Below, piece by piece: positions 1 to 8,068 of a stretch of DNA of 55,428 nucleotides. Position numbers and translations under genes: made by a program. Below the pieces are notes generated by a model. The model searched no databases, was not told where the DNA came from, and saw only the letters and a list, made by a program, of their open reading frames with translations. Position 1 is the first letter of the stretch; every line of letters begins with the position of its first letter. The stretch covers positions 1 through 55,428 of the forward strand of contig NZ_JTCM02000037.1 in the NCBI RefSeq assembly GCF_000817785.2, written 5' to 3'. Origin of the DNA: Hassallia byssoidea VB512170. GTDB taxonomy: Bacteria > Cyanobacteriota > Cyanobacteriia > Cyanobacteriales > Nostocaceae.

Positions 1-79
1 GACAAAAATGGACAGGCTTGTTTTAAAGATCCTCAACACGATAGCGAGTCACAAAGGATGAAGCCTGTCCATTTTTGTC
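1..79. repeat. 79-nt hairpin element, copy 1
   Basis: The first 19 bases (GACAAAAATGGACAGGCTT) are the exact reverse complement of positions 61-79, so the unit folds into a perfect 19-bp stem. The central loop contains a second, short complementary pair (ATCCT near 29 and AGGAT near 55). A diverged relative with the same core (AGATCCTC, ACAC, CAAAGGATGAAG) lies at 48297-48377. The element touches the window edge, so its left flank cannot be seen. It could be a MITE-like repeat or a structured RNA; no protein partner is adjacent. Confidence 0.75.
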
Positions 80-80
80 C

Positions 81-733
81 GGGTGAGCGTCCAAGGGCAG
101 AAGTCATATCTGCCTCTGTTGTTAGCTTTTGAATTGCTAGTATCACAAAGAGCGTGCATTGCGAAAATTTGCTTACCTAACTCTAAGGGGATTTATTGGT
201 CAACGTGAGTTGTGATACTTTCAGTACTCTGCTTTGCGGTTTTTCAGGTCAAATTTGTAGCCATGTGGCAAGATATGAAGTTTCGCGGCAGCAAATCGCC
301 AATTTTTCATCCTTCAAGATTTCGTCGATATTGTTATGTGTAGCCTCACAAATTATCGACAATTGTGACCGAACCTTCAAAAAATGACTTCAATGCAGCG
401 CGATCGCGCTTCAACCATAGCGGTATTCAAAGTCTATACCAAATCCGTTGAACCGCAGGTTTTTGTAGCAAAGCCGAAATTAAGCGTACCTTGCGGACGA
501 AGAGTGAAAAATACCGATCGATGACCACCCCAAGCAGAAAACCAAGACCAAAACCAATTTCCACAAAGTTCAAAAACAATAAATCTGTTTCAAACGGGGT
601 TAAAACCTCGTTTGAAACAAAAATTACGTGTTGACGTTGGCGGAGCGCCTCTCCCAAAGGGAGAAGGGGTTTTAAACCCTTTAATCCAAAATTTTTGAAT
701 GCGTGAATTTTGAATTGATAAACAAATGCAAAT
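81..733. other. Intergenic stretch without a supported gene
   Basis: I see no convincing gene here. A small hairpin lies at 96-114 (GGCAGA, 7-nt loop, TCTGCC). The segment around 636-672 (GGAGCGCCTCTCCC followed by AAGGGAGAAGG) is a typical cyanobacterial interspersed repeat. Short open frames at 196-387 (+) and 427-657 (-) lack ribosome binding sites, and the second starts inside the repeat, so both were left uncalled. Confidence 0.5.
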
Positions 734-928
734 CTAAGCTATCGACCAATGATCCCATGCATGAATTGCATCTTCTACCACAAGTACTTTATTTGCATTG
801 GCAGGTTCAGCTACTAAAACCTTCAGCGTTACGGTATACACATTATTGATGATTTGGTGTCCGTAACCAATGACTTTTCCTAGTTGTCCAGTTTTTTGAT
901 TTATTACAGGCTCATCAATAGTAAACAT
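734..928 (-). CDS. Small conserved hypothetical protein (64 aa)
   Basis: A 64-residue soluble protein starting MFTIDEPV and ending AWDHWSIA. The layout (a 'position' motif near the N-terminus, GQLGKVIGYG, then alternating beta-type residues) suggests a small SH3-like or KOW-like barrel, but this is inference from residue pattern only. There are no cysteines, signal peptide or membrane segment. No strong Shine-Dalgarno precedes the ATG. It is the only plausible gene between the left edge and the Crp regulator, and it appears to be transcribed alone. I cannot assign a function. Confidence 0.65.
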   Translation of the reverse strand: MFTIDEPVINQKTGQLGKVIGYGHQIINNVYTVTLKVLVAEPANANKVLVVEDAIHAWDHWSIA

Positions 929-1651
929 AACGGTAACTGTCTAAGTTTGACAGTTGATAAATGGTATTCCATATATTATCTCTAGTCCGGAAAATTCAAA
1001 CTTCATTCTTAAAGAATATTTGGAGTCAGACTTAAGTAATATGTTAGTTTCCCTCTTGAGTATATAACTTATGTATTTCTTATAAAGACGGAAAATTTTT
1101 CCAGCACTTTTTTGTAATTACCGTAGTTAAAAATGTAATTACTATAGTTTTGAGATAGCCTCTATTTGCAAATAATGTAGTTTCAAAGAGTTTTTTGCAA
1201 AGCATTACACCAACGCTCTTCACAGCGCCGTTACTGATAACGAGCAAGTGTAGACTATCAAGTAAGATGGACTAACTATAGATTATTTCACCTTTGTGTA
1301 GTTCTAACACTTGAAAAGCGCAAATGCATCGCAATGCACGCTCTTTTAAATAAAATTAAGATGCACACCTTTCTCAAGCTTACATACACATACTTGCTTT
1401 GGTCTGTCCGGTTTCGGACAGAGAAACTCAAAAAGATTTATCTGCGCTTATAAAGAAGCAACTTGCATATTAATCGAGCAAATTTGTCTTGTATGACCTG
1501 ATAAGACTTGCTGTTGCGCGTTGCTAATAGTAATTCTGCCACGGAATAACAGCGAATGATTGCCGCTTAGTTTAGGATATTAGCAGCTACTAGGTTTAAC
1601 GCACTCGGTTATAGCCAGAATACCTGCGTTAGTTAAAATGATGTTACAGCT
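929..1651. other. 723-bp AT-rich gap with a perfect small hairpin and a spaced direct repeat
   Basis: No gene is supported. Two features stand out. TCTGTCCG (1403-1410), a GTTT loop and CGGACAGA (1415-1422) form a perfect 8-bp hairpin. The 15-mer GTAATTACCGTAGTT at 1114-1128 recurs with two changes at 1135-1149, exactly 21 bp later. The gap lies between the start of the 734-928 gene and the end of the Crp/Fnr gene, both on the minus strand, so it could hold the promoter of the small protein. Confidence 0.45.
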
Positions 1652-2365
1652 TCAGCCAAACAAGCGGTTATATTCTGCCTTGACCATGCCGTAACATTCG
1701 CAGGCAGCTGTTTCCAAATTCTTCCTGTCAAGAATCTGGATGTGTCCGCGTCGATAACTGATCAAGCCGCTGCCTTGGAGTTTACTAGCAGTTTCACTGA
1801 CTCCAGAACGCCTAACGCCAAGCATCGTGCCAAGAAATTCATGGGTGAGGTGAAGTTCCTCTGAACTCACACCGTCACTACTCATCAGCAACCACCGGGA
1901 AAGCCTTGCTTCTATTTGATGAAGACGGTTGCAGGCAGCGCTTTGTGAACCGACAACAATGAGTGTATGTATGTAACGGTGGAAAAGCTTTTGCAATGCA
2001 CTGCTTCTGTCGAACGCCTTTTTGATGATTCCTGCTTTGATACGCACGGCTTGACCGGGAATTTGTGCCAGCGTCTGCATCGGTGTCGTGTTCGCATCCA
2101 AAAGAATTGGCACACCTGCCATCCCTTCACGCCCGATACAGCCGGATTCGACCGTTGAGCCGTCCTCCATCAGGGTCACTAAAGAGAGCAATGAGTTAAG
2201 AGGGAAATAGACAAACTCGATAGGCTCATCAGGCGAGATAATAATTTGTCCATGTGAGAGTGAGACTTGCTCCAGATGAGGATGCAATGCAGTTAGCTCC
2301 TCACTCGGAAAGCCGGCAAGGAGGCGATTTTGTGTATTTTGAAGTGGCTGTTGGTGAGCGTACAT
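1652..2365 (-). CDS. Crp/Fnr family transcriptional regulator
   Basis: Cytoplasmic DNA-binding regulator. The N-terminal half is a cyclic-nucleotide-binding-like beta barrel (LSHGQIIISPDEPIEFVYFP, then SGCIGREGMAGVPILLD). A dimerisation helix follows, then a C-terminal winged helix (HLTHEFLGTMLGVRRSGVSE as recognition region). No Fnr-type cysteine cluster is seen at the N-terminus, so it is probably not an iron-sulfur O2 sensor. The reading frame extends to a TTG at 2422, but I prefer the ATG at 2365 (MYAHQQPLQ), which gives 237 residues, close to the family norm. It belongs to the cyanobacterial subgroup with the 'GREGM' signature; the ligand is unknown. Family assignment is firm, target genes are not. 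Confidence 0.9.
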   Translation of the reverse strand: MYAHQQPLQNTQNRLLAGFPSEELTALHPHLEQVSLSHGQIIISPDEPIEFVYFPLNSLLSLVTLMEDGSTVESGCIGREGMAGVPILLDANTTPMQTLAQIPGQAVRIKAGIIKKAFDRSSALQKLFHRYIHTLIVVGSQSAACNRLHQIEARLSRWLLMSSDGVSSEELHLTHEFLGTMLGVRRSGVSETASKLQGSGLISYRRGHIQILDRKNLETAACECYGMVKAEYNRLFG

Positions 2366-2441
2366 TAAATATCTTGTGACATTGATGAGCCGAATGTTAA
2401 TAATTGCTATCGATGGTGTCAAATAATCTCAGGTTAACCAG

Positions 2442-2639
2442 CTAGGGATTAATTATTCCGTAGTAAATGGTAGCAACAAATAAGAAAATTGCCAAACAAA
2501 AAATGGTAAAGCTGATTAGTCGGGGGTCGGGCAATTTTTTAATTGTAGTTAAACTATCTCTTTTTAGGTGAGTCGTAGACTCAATTTCACTTGTTTTGTG
2601 AGAATTTCTATAATCAGGTGTTTTTTGCGAAAGCGACAT
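2442..2639 (-). CDS. Small single-span membrane protein (65 aa)
   Basis: A hydrophilic, Lys/Ser/Thr-rich N-terminal 40 residues is followed by one clear C-terminal membrane segment (SFTIFCLAIFLFVATIYYG). An AGAGA motif lies just upstream of the ATG. It sits 76 bp upstream of the Crp/Fnr gene on the same strand, so the two could be cotranscribed. I do not recognise the family. The transmembrane tail and codon pattern make it more plausible than chance, but it remains hypothetical. Confidence 0.5.
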   Translation of the reverse strand: MSLSQKTPDYRNSHKTSEIESTTHLKRDSLTTIKKLPDPRLISFTIFCLAIFLFVATIYYGIINP

Positions 2640-3351
2640 GATTCTCTGTTTTTGTGTATTTTTTGTAAGTTTTCATGATGACAAAAAATTACTAATTATT
2701 GCATCAATCTTAAGAATTACTCAAAAGTTATTTAATGTAAAAATAATATGTATTTGCGAATACAACAATCTTCCGAAAGTTGACAAGCGTGATGTTTCTT
2801 GAAGGTTTTTTTAGTATTTTGAATCACAATTTAACTTCATACTAATTATTTCTGAAGTTAAAGTAAGAATAAATTAGTAATAATTATCTTTGTTTATTGT
2901 CAGACCAAGTTAAACTACTGATTTTTCAGGTTTTCAACTCAAAAGCGAAAACAGCTATTTTTTCCAATAATTGTGTACAAACATTGTTTTTACACACGAT
3001 GGGTTTAACTACTTTTTCCTTTGTTATTCTCTTCCATCCAATACCATAACAGTGTTTTTGGCTGGCGAACACATTCATCAACAGCAACTTATTGCCGTTA
3101 ATTTACGCGGACTGTCAGCGTCAGAATCAACAAGATAATTAGTATAGTAAAACACAAGGTGTCGCAATGTGTCATGTTTACTTTTGATAGAGGAAATCAG
3201 AATAAATGTGAGTTGAATGGAAAGTATTATGTATCGCGATCGGGCGATTGAGTAAAATACTAACTGTTTAAGAAATCGCAGAGAAAGGATACAAACAGCG
3301 AGTAGGTTACATTCAGTAAACATTTGGACAAAATTTGGAGTAACAAATAGT
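2640..3351. other. 712-bp AT-rich intergenic region
   Basis: This is the divergent region between the small membrane protein (minus strand) and the DUF4383 gene (plus strand), so it should contain both promoters. I see no RNA gene, hairpin or coding signal. A minus-strand open frame at 3078-3377 overlaps the start of the DUF4383 gene and has no ribosome binding site, so it was left out. Confidence 0.5.
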
Positions 3352-3831
3352 ATGGACAATACAAAAACGGCGCACATGATAGAGCGTTACTGTGCTTTGA
3401 CCGTCGGAATTCTCTTTTTGGTTTTAGGTATAGCTGGATTTATACCAGGTTTGGTTTCATTGCCTGGGGCAAGTGAATCTTATGTCCCAGTTGGTGCAAC
3501 TAACAGCATTTATGCTACAGGATTTGGCTATGTATTTGGTCTGTTTCCGACTAATTTATTGCATAACCTTGTACATTTGGCTGTCGGAGTTTTGGGGATT
3601 GCTTCATATAGCAGCTTGAGCAATTCGCGTTTATTCAATCGTGGTTTTGCAGTTGCCTATATCCTAATTGCGATCGCGGGATTGCTGCCTTATGCTCAGA
3701 CAAGTTTCGGCTTAATGCCGCTGTTCGGTAATAATGTTTGGCTTAACGCTCTAAGTGCGATCGCTACCGCTTACTATGGCTTTGTTATACCAGCTAAGGT
3801 GGCAGGTACTAGTGTATCGCATAATGTTTGA
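3352..3831 (+). CDS. DUF4383 membrane protein
   Basis: A 159-residue integral membrane protein with four hydrophobic segments: about 14-34 (LTVGILFLVLGIAGFIPGLV), 70-85 (LLHNLVHLAVGVLGIA), 100-115 and 130-150. The LLHNLVHLAVGVLG segment is the DUF4383 hallmark. GGAG eleven bases before the ATG supports this start. Its biochemical role is unknown; relatives are often linked to stress or general membrane functions. It stands alone, converging on the NUDIX-SRPBCC-DoxX operon across a long hairpin at 4057. Confidence 0.85.
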   Translation: MDNTKTAHMIERYCALTVGILFLVLGIAGFIPGLVSLPGASESYVPVGATNSIYATGFGYVFGLFPTNLLHNLVHLAVGVLGIASYSSLSNSRLFNRGFAVAYILIAIAGLLPYAQTSFGLMPLFGNNVWLNALSAIATAYYGFVIPAKVAGTSVSHNV

Positions 3832-4056
3832 CATCTTTGAAGCGATCGCGTTTAAAAGCAGCTACACAGGTTTGACCCGAAGTTGGCAGCATGTGCGATC
3901 GCGATCGCTACAGCAATTGAATTAAGTATATCAACATTGAAAAACATAAAATAGAGTCACTGCGATTACTTCGCGTTGCACGGCGTTCCGCTCGTAATGA
4001 CATTTTAAGTTTAATTAGGTTGAGCTACTTAACACTAATGTACATCTAAGTTGGTT

Positions 4057-4092
4057 CGTAGTTGCAATGCACGCGCGTGCATCGCAACTACG
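4057..4092. terminator. 17-bp palindromic hairpin between convergent genes
   Basis: CGTAGTTGCAATGCACG (4057-4073) pairs with 4076-4092 with one G-U wobble across a 2-nt loop. It lies between the convergent DUF4383 and DoxX genes, the usual site of a bidirectional terminator, although no T-run follows. It shares the CGTAGT..ACTACG ends of the hairpins at 38775, 40197, 46010 and 48030, so it is probably a member of an interspersed hairpin family. The stretch at 3958-4010 upstream resembles another common cyanobacterial repeat (TCACTGCGATTACTTCGCG). Confidence 0.65.
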
Positions 4093-4223
4093 AGAAGTGT
4101 TGGGCGTAAAATGATAGTTGCTGGCCGCTAGGCAAATGTGGTGGATAGAAAATGTCCATCCAATGCTTATAAACCCAACCACTAGTACCAATTTGCAGCT
4201 TACCCATTTTGTCTTGTGTTACA

Positions 4224-4595
4224 CTATTTTTTTGTATACCACCAAGCCCAAGCGACTAACAGAGTCTGAAAAGGCAGCCTCAACCAAATCAGGGGTGGAT
4301 CGTGTGGTAATGCTACGACCTCGATGTTATTAACTGCCTGATAAAGATTAGCAGGAAAAACAGCAATATAAAGTACAACCAGAAGCCATGCAGCATAACG
4401 GCTTACACCAGGAATTAATAATCCTACTCCACCCAAAACTTCCAAAAATCCGCTAGTGTAAACAAATGTCAAATGGTCGGGAAGAAAGTCCGGCACAATC
4501 TTTTCAAATCCCCCTGGGTGAGTAAAGTGCAAAGCACCAACGACTACCATCCCGATTGCAAGTATGATTTGCAAGACTATTTTGTACCTTTTCAT
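4224..4595 (-). CDS. DoxX-like membrane protein
   Basis: A 123-residue protein with four hydrophobic segments: residues 7-23 (VLQIILAIGMVVVGALHF), 45-63 (VYTSGFLEVLGGVGLLIPG), 68-85 and 103-120. HFTHPGGFEKIVPDFLP followed by SGFLEVLGGVGLL is characteristic of the DoxX / DoxX-like family. Substrate and electron partners are unknown. It is the last gene of a compact minus-strand operon, starting 3 bp after the SRPBCC stop codon, which points to translational coupling. Confidence 0.85.
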   Translation of the reverse strand: MKRYKIVLQIILAIGMVVVGALHFTHPGGFEKIVPDFLPDHLTFVYTSGFLEVLGGVGLLIPGVSRYAAWLLVVLYIAVFPANLYQAVNNIEVVALPHDPPLIWLRLPFQTLLVAWAWWYTKK

Positions 4596-4598
4596 ATT

Positions 4599-5210
4599 CT
4601 AAATGTTTACCTCAGCGCTACAGTTAGCTTGGCATTCAGCTAGATTTTTTAGCCTCAAAAATTGCTGGCGCATCATCAATAAGTCTCCCCACGGCAAAAC
4701 CCAGCGTATCCATGACCAAAAGATATTTCTCGGATAGGGAATATGCCCTTTGAGAATCAGACGACAAGTGTTTTCTGATATTGGGAAAATGACATAACTG
4801 GCTGCGATGTTACCAAACATTGTAATGGCTCGTTCGTCATCCATTACTATTGTTAAATGTCGATTTGTTTCAAACTCAACAAGTTTAAAAACACCCATAA
4901 CTCTTTGAGTGATCGCTAAATTTTCTATACCTGGAAGCAGTTGTTTTGGACTTGGAGGGTCTGATATTGAATCTTGAACCGGAAAAACTATTCTTTCGAG
5001 GCGGTCAATCCAGTCATAACTGTAAGATCCAACCTTAAGTTGACATAGCCATCGAAATAAAATCTGAGTTGGTGCTTTTACATTTATGGCTCCCAAATAC
5101 GCCTCGTCACTATTTTCTATGTAGCGATCGCATGAAAACGACATCAGCCTCTCTTCAGGCGTAGACCCCCAAGTATATGCAATTCCTTGTTTTATATTGA
5201 TATTTGCCAT
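4599..5210 (-). CDS. SRPBCC-fold protein (polyketide-cyclase/START-like)
   Basis: A 203-residue soluble protein. AYLGAINVKAPTQILFRWLC at about residues 37-56 is the typical SRPBCC opening strand and helix, and the later strand pattern (ITQRVMGVFKLVEFE, HLTIVMDDER, SYVIFPISENTCRLILKG) fits a helix-grip hydrophobic-ligand cavity. The C-terminus carries an amphipathic WSWIRWVLPWGDLLMMRQQF stretch. It starts 3 bp after the NUDIX stop and ends 3 bp before DoxX. Family-level assignment only; the ligand is unknown. Confidence 0.75.
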   Translation of the reverse strand: MANINIKQGIAYTWGSTPEERLMSFSCDRYIENSDEAYLGAINVKAPTQILFRWLCQLKVGSYSYDWIDRLERIVFPVQDSISDPPSPKQLLPGIENLAITQRVMGVFKLVEFETNRHLTIVMDDERAITMFGNIAASYVIFPISENTCRLILKGHIPYPRNIFWSWIRWVLPWGDLLMMRQQFLRLKNLAECQANCSAEVNI

Positions 5211-5213
5211 TAG

Positions 5214-5762
5214 TTAGAATTGAGATATCCAAACAGGTGCTTTGAGAATTAGCACGCAGCTTGGTGCATGTGTGATAGTGTTATCCATCACCATTTGTAC
5301 CGCTGCATCAAGGGTAACTTTAACTGCTTCTATTGTTTCCGTTCCTTCTGGATTTGCTTCTGTTTTTGTTAGCTGCTTTGCGAGAAACATCTGCATGGGA
5401 CAATCAACAATCGACGTATCTAAATTAATCACACCTAAATCAATTAATTCCGATGCTTTGATGCCAACTTCTTCTTCAATTTCACGTTTTGCTGCCTCAA
5501 TGTTAGGTTCATCTTCCTCAACTGCACCGCATACAACTTCGATACTTTCTTTACCAAGAGCGTAGCGAAATTGCCGAACCAGATACACGTAACCATCGCT
5601 ATCTATCGGCAAAATAGCAACGGCTGGTTTCATTTTCACGGTGGCATATTTACCAGGTTCACCGTCAGGTCGCAGAACTTCGTCTTCACGAACGTTGATA
5701 AACGAATCGTGGAATTTATGGTTTGTTTTTTGTATTGTCCAAGGACCATTTTTTTCTGCCAT
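5214..5762 (-). CDS. NUDIX hydrolase (ADP-ribose pyrophosphatase-like)
   Basis: A complete Nudix box is visible: GAVEEDE, seven residues, then REIEEEVGI, matching GX5EX7REUXEEXGU. The surrounding residues (ILPIDSDGYVYLVRQFRYALGKESIEVVCG) match the ADP-sugar / ADP-ribose diphosphatase subgroup. I chose the ATG at 5762 (MAEKNGPW), preceded by GAGAGA; the frame itself runs back to 5792. First gene of a three-gene operon with SRPBCC and DoxX, with 3-bp spacings. The exact substrate cannot be read from the sequence. Confidence 0.88.
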   Translation of the reverse strand: MAEKNGPWTIQKTNHKFHDSFINVREDEVLRPDGEPGKYATVKMKPAVAILPIDSDGYVYLVRQFRYALGKESIEVVCGAVEEDEPNIEAAKREIEEEVGIKASELIDLGVINLDTSIVDCPMQMFLAKQLTKTEANPEGTETIEAVKVTLDAAVQMVMDNTITHAPSCVLILKAPVWISQF

Positions 5763-6057
5763 GATAATTTCTCTCGCTATTAAATAACACACAAAAAGTA
5801 ACTGCCATTTTCTTAAAAAAATGCGCTAGTATCAGTCCTCAGTATCTATCCTACAAGGATTTCAGTTACGCCAGGGTTCTTTTTTGGTAAAGAATAGAAA
5901 AGAGTACAAAAGTATGTATTTATAAGTTAGAACCACAGATGCACACAGATGAATTATCTATGTTTATCTGTGGTTTGATTTTCATCTGTCTTGAATGAGT
6001 GCAAGCTTACTCCATGAACTTCGTTCACAGCAAAAAATGAAAATAGACTTTGAAAAA

Positions 6058-6453
6058 TCACTCCAAAGCCGGTTTACTGCGAGCGTAGGAGTTTAAAAAC
6101 AGAACAAAGATAATCGCAAAGGTGAGGTCAATAACACCTGGAATTAAATAAAATGGGTGAAGCTTGTTTGCGAAGGTGTGATAAGCTAGCACAGCGAAAA
6201 CCGAAGATTGCGCGATAATTCCAAGTTTGACGATGCCGTGATTGCGATCGATGTCCTGACCAACCCACCAATAGCCAATCCCGATAACAAATACCAACAC
6301 GAGAAACAAATGTGAATATTCAGAATTGACCAGGGGTTTCTCACCAAGCAACTCGCGAATCCATTGGTCGGATAACAGCAAAAACACAGATTCAACCCAA
6401 TTAATCGCAGCTTTGAGTTGAAATATATACTTCCAAGTCGTTTGATTATTCAT
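6058..6453 (-). CDS. Hypothetical multi-span membrane protein
   Basis: A 131-residue protein with three or four hydrophobic segments: about 48-63 (LFLVLVFVIGIGYWWVG), 76-92 (LGIIAQSSVFAVLAYHTF) and 102-122 (YLIPGVIDLTFAIIFVLFL). The last segment contains the motif PGVIDLTFAIIF that is seen in small uncharacterised bacterial membrane proteins. It is monocistronic on the minus strand, 265 bp downstream of the NUDIX gene. No function is recognised. Confidence 0.7.
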   Translation of the reverse strand: MNNQTTWKYIFQLKAAINWVESVFLLLSDQWIRELLGEKPLVNSEYSHLFLVLVFVIGIGYWWVGQDIDRNHGIVKLGIIAQSSVFAVLAYHTFANKLHPFYLIPGVIDLTFAIIFVLFLNSYARSKPALE

Positions 6454-6559
6454 AATTGCACGCGCTTTGAATCCTCTTTGCTAGAATGTTTTACTTGAAG
6501 GCTGGGAAGGTTAATGTTTAACTAAGTTTTCTTCCTTCTTTGAATAGCACAGCAAACTT

Positions 6560-7606
6560 TTATGAGCAGTCATTTGAAGAGTGAAGTTTGCTTTTAGCTG
6601 TTTTAAATTCGGTCGCTATTTGCTTCTGCTGCTCATGGCTAAAGTTGTCGCGGAGTTTGGGGAATATATCGTTTTCTTCTTGATTAATGTGAGGAAAGCA
6701 CCGCAGTTCTTAGCTGCTCAATTTTTGTTTTGAACTCAGGTGAAGAAAAGTTTAGAGGCTTAATTTCATCTAACATTTCCATTACTTCGTCGGTTTGGTC
6801 GTATATTTCTTGTGTGTGTTCGTAATACGGACGAACTGCTGGGTAGAGGACTTGTTCTTCGGCTGTACCATGAACTTTGATGTCTTTGTATTGCCCAAAA
6901 TACTCTTGGATTTTTTCAGGCTCGTAAGAACGTGAAAATTTCCATAAACAGAATATCGACCTTAGTATGATCCATGAGGAGAAGCTCGCGGATGCTCATT
7001 TCGTCATCAATGCGTGTTACGAGGCTACCCACCACACCAGTTAAGGCTGCAACAGCATCTTGAACTCTTGCCCAAAGTTGTTGTTTTGGCTCTTTTCCTG
7101 TCAGTTCGCGCACCCAGAATCTCTAAAATTCCTTTAAGTTGCTCTTGATGAGCGCGGTTTTCAAAGTTAACTGTATTTAAAGGAGTTATGGCAGCTTCAA
7201 CATCAGCACCAACAACTTGGGCAGCTTTGTGGATTAGCAGTCCAGCCATAGTTTGCTTATGCTTGAGCAATTCATGCTCTTGTACTTTCTCAAACAAAGT
7301 TAGCTCAGAATCTAACATTAGTTTCTGAACTTGCGAAATCATCTTTTGGGTTGTTTCTTTAGGCTCACCCTTAACACCGTATTCAACAATTACAGTATCG
7401 ATAATGCCTAGATTTTTCCGATCCGAATCAAGCATATGCTGTAGGCGATGTCTGACGACAAGCCACTTCGTGTCTACGCAAATATCATCATCAGTGCAAT
7501 CCTGAAGAAATTGCTGCTCATTCTTAATCAGCAGATTTTGTAATTCTTTCATATCTGCCAATTTTCTGGCAATTAAAATTCGCTTGGTGTCATCAATTGA
7601 TACCAT
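6560..7606 (-). pseudogene. Hemerythrin-domain protein, broken by at least three frameshifts
   Basis: Reading on the minus strand, an intact N-terminal part (MVSIDDTKRILIARKLADM..., to about 7110) is a helical, ferritin-like domain. The sense then shifts frame near 7105 (RELTGKEPKQQLWARVQDA), shifts again near 6925 (YEPEKIQEYFGQYKDIKVHG, TAEEQVLYPAVRPYYEHTQE) and again near 6705 (HINQEENDIFPKLRDNF, ending NDCS at 6560). The H..EE..LYPAV and HINQEENDIFPKL motifs are hemerythrin iron-ligand motifs, so this was once one gene of about 345 residues. AGGAGA precedes the ATG. It lies 18 bp downstream of the Cys-rich small protein, probably one operon. Sequencing error is possible, but three indels in one gene favour decay. 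Confidence 0.8.
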
Positions 7607-7624
7607 TTTTTATTCTCCTACCTC

Positions 7625-7837
7625 TCATTTTGTGGCTAGTAGCTTATTGCTGAATTCTTGGAGTTGATATTGAATCCAATTACCACCCTTAGCTATACAT
7701 TGATGGCAAATATCTCCATAGCCGTCACCTTGGTCATTACATACAACTAATCTGGCTTCATTAATTTGTAAATTTTGCTGACAAATTAAACATACTTGTC
7801 TACTTTTGTTTGTGTTGCATTCTATTTGAAATTTCAT
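7625..7837 (-). CDS. Small Cys-rich (zinc-ribbon-like) protein
   Basis: A 70-residue protein with two CxxC pairs: CLICQQN at about 17-20 and CHQC at about 45-48, a pattern expected to bind zinc or to form a small redox module. A near-consensus GAAGGAG lies eight bases before the ATG, so it is probably well translated. Its stop codon is 18 bp before the start of the broken hemerythrin gene, so the pair probably formed an operon. I do not recognise a named family. Confidence 0.75.
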   Translation of the reverse strand: MKFQIECNTNKSRQVCLICQQNLQINEARLVVCNDQGDGYGDICHQCIAKGGNWIQYQLQEFSNKLLATK

Positions 7838-8068
7838 ATTTTTTCTCCTTCTTAAAGGTGTTTCAACGAATCACAAATTAACATACACCTTTATAAATAT
7901 ATGATTTTTACAAAATCTACATCTATAAAATGAAGTGGATATTGTTACATTTAACTGTAATGTTTGATACAGTAAACTAGAGAAAATGCTAATACATAAT
8001 CTATCATTTGTTATATTTAAACTAAAATAAACTTTGTGAATGTATAAAATTTACTAAAAATATAAAAT

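Noticed and set aside
1-120. Reading copy 1 of the hairpin element as a coding end
   Set aside because: Plus-strand frame 1 is open, but compared with copy 2 the differences are mostly non-synonymous while base pairing is kept.
196-387. 63-residue plus-strand open frame
   Set aside because: No ribosome binding site, no family pattern and atypical composition; likely chance.
427-657. 76-residue minus-strand open frame
   Set aside because: Its start lies inside an interspersed repeat, and no domain or Shine-Dalgarno is visible.
3078-3377. 99-residue hydrophobic minus-strand frame
   Set aside because: Overlaps the DUF4383 start and leader region; AT-rich frames read hydrophobic by chance.
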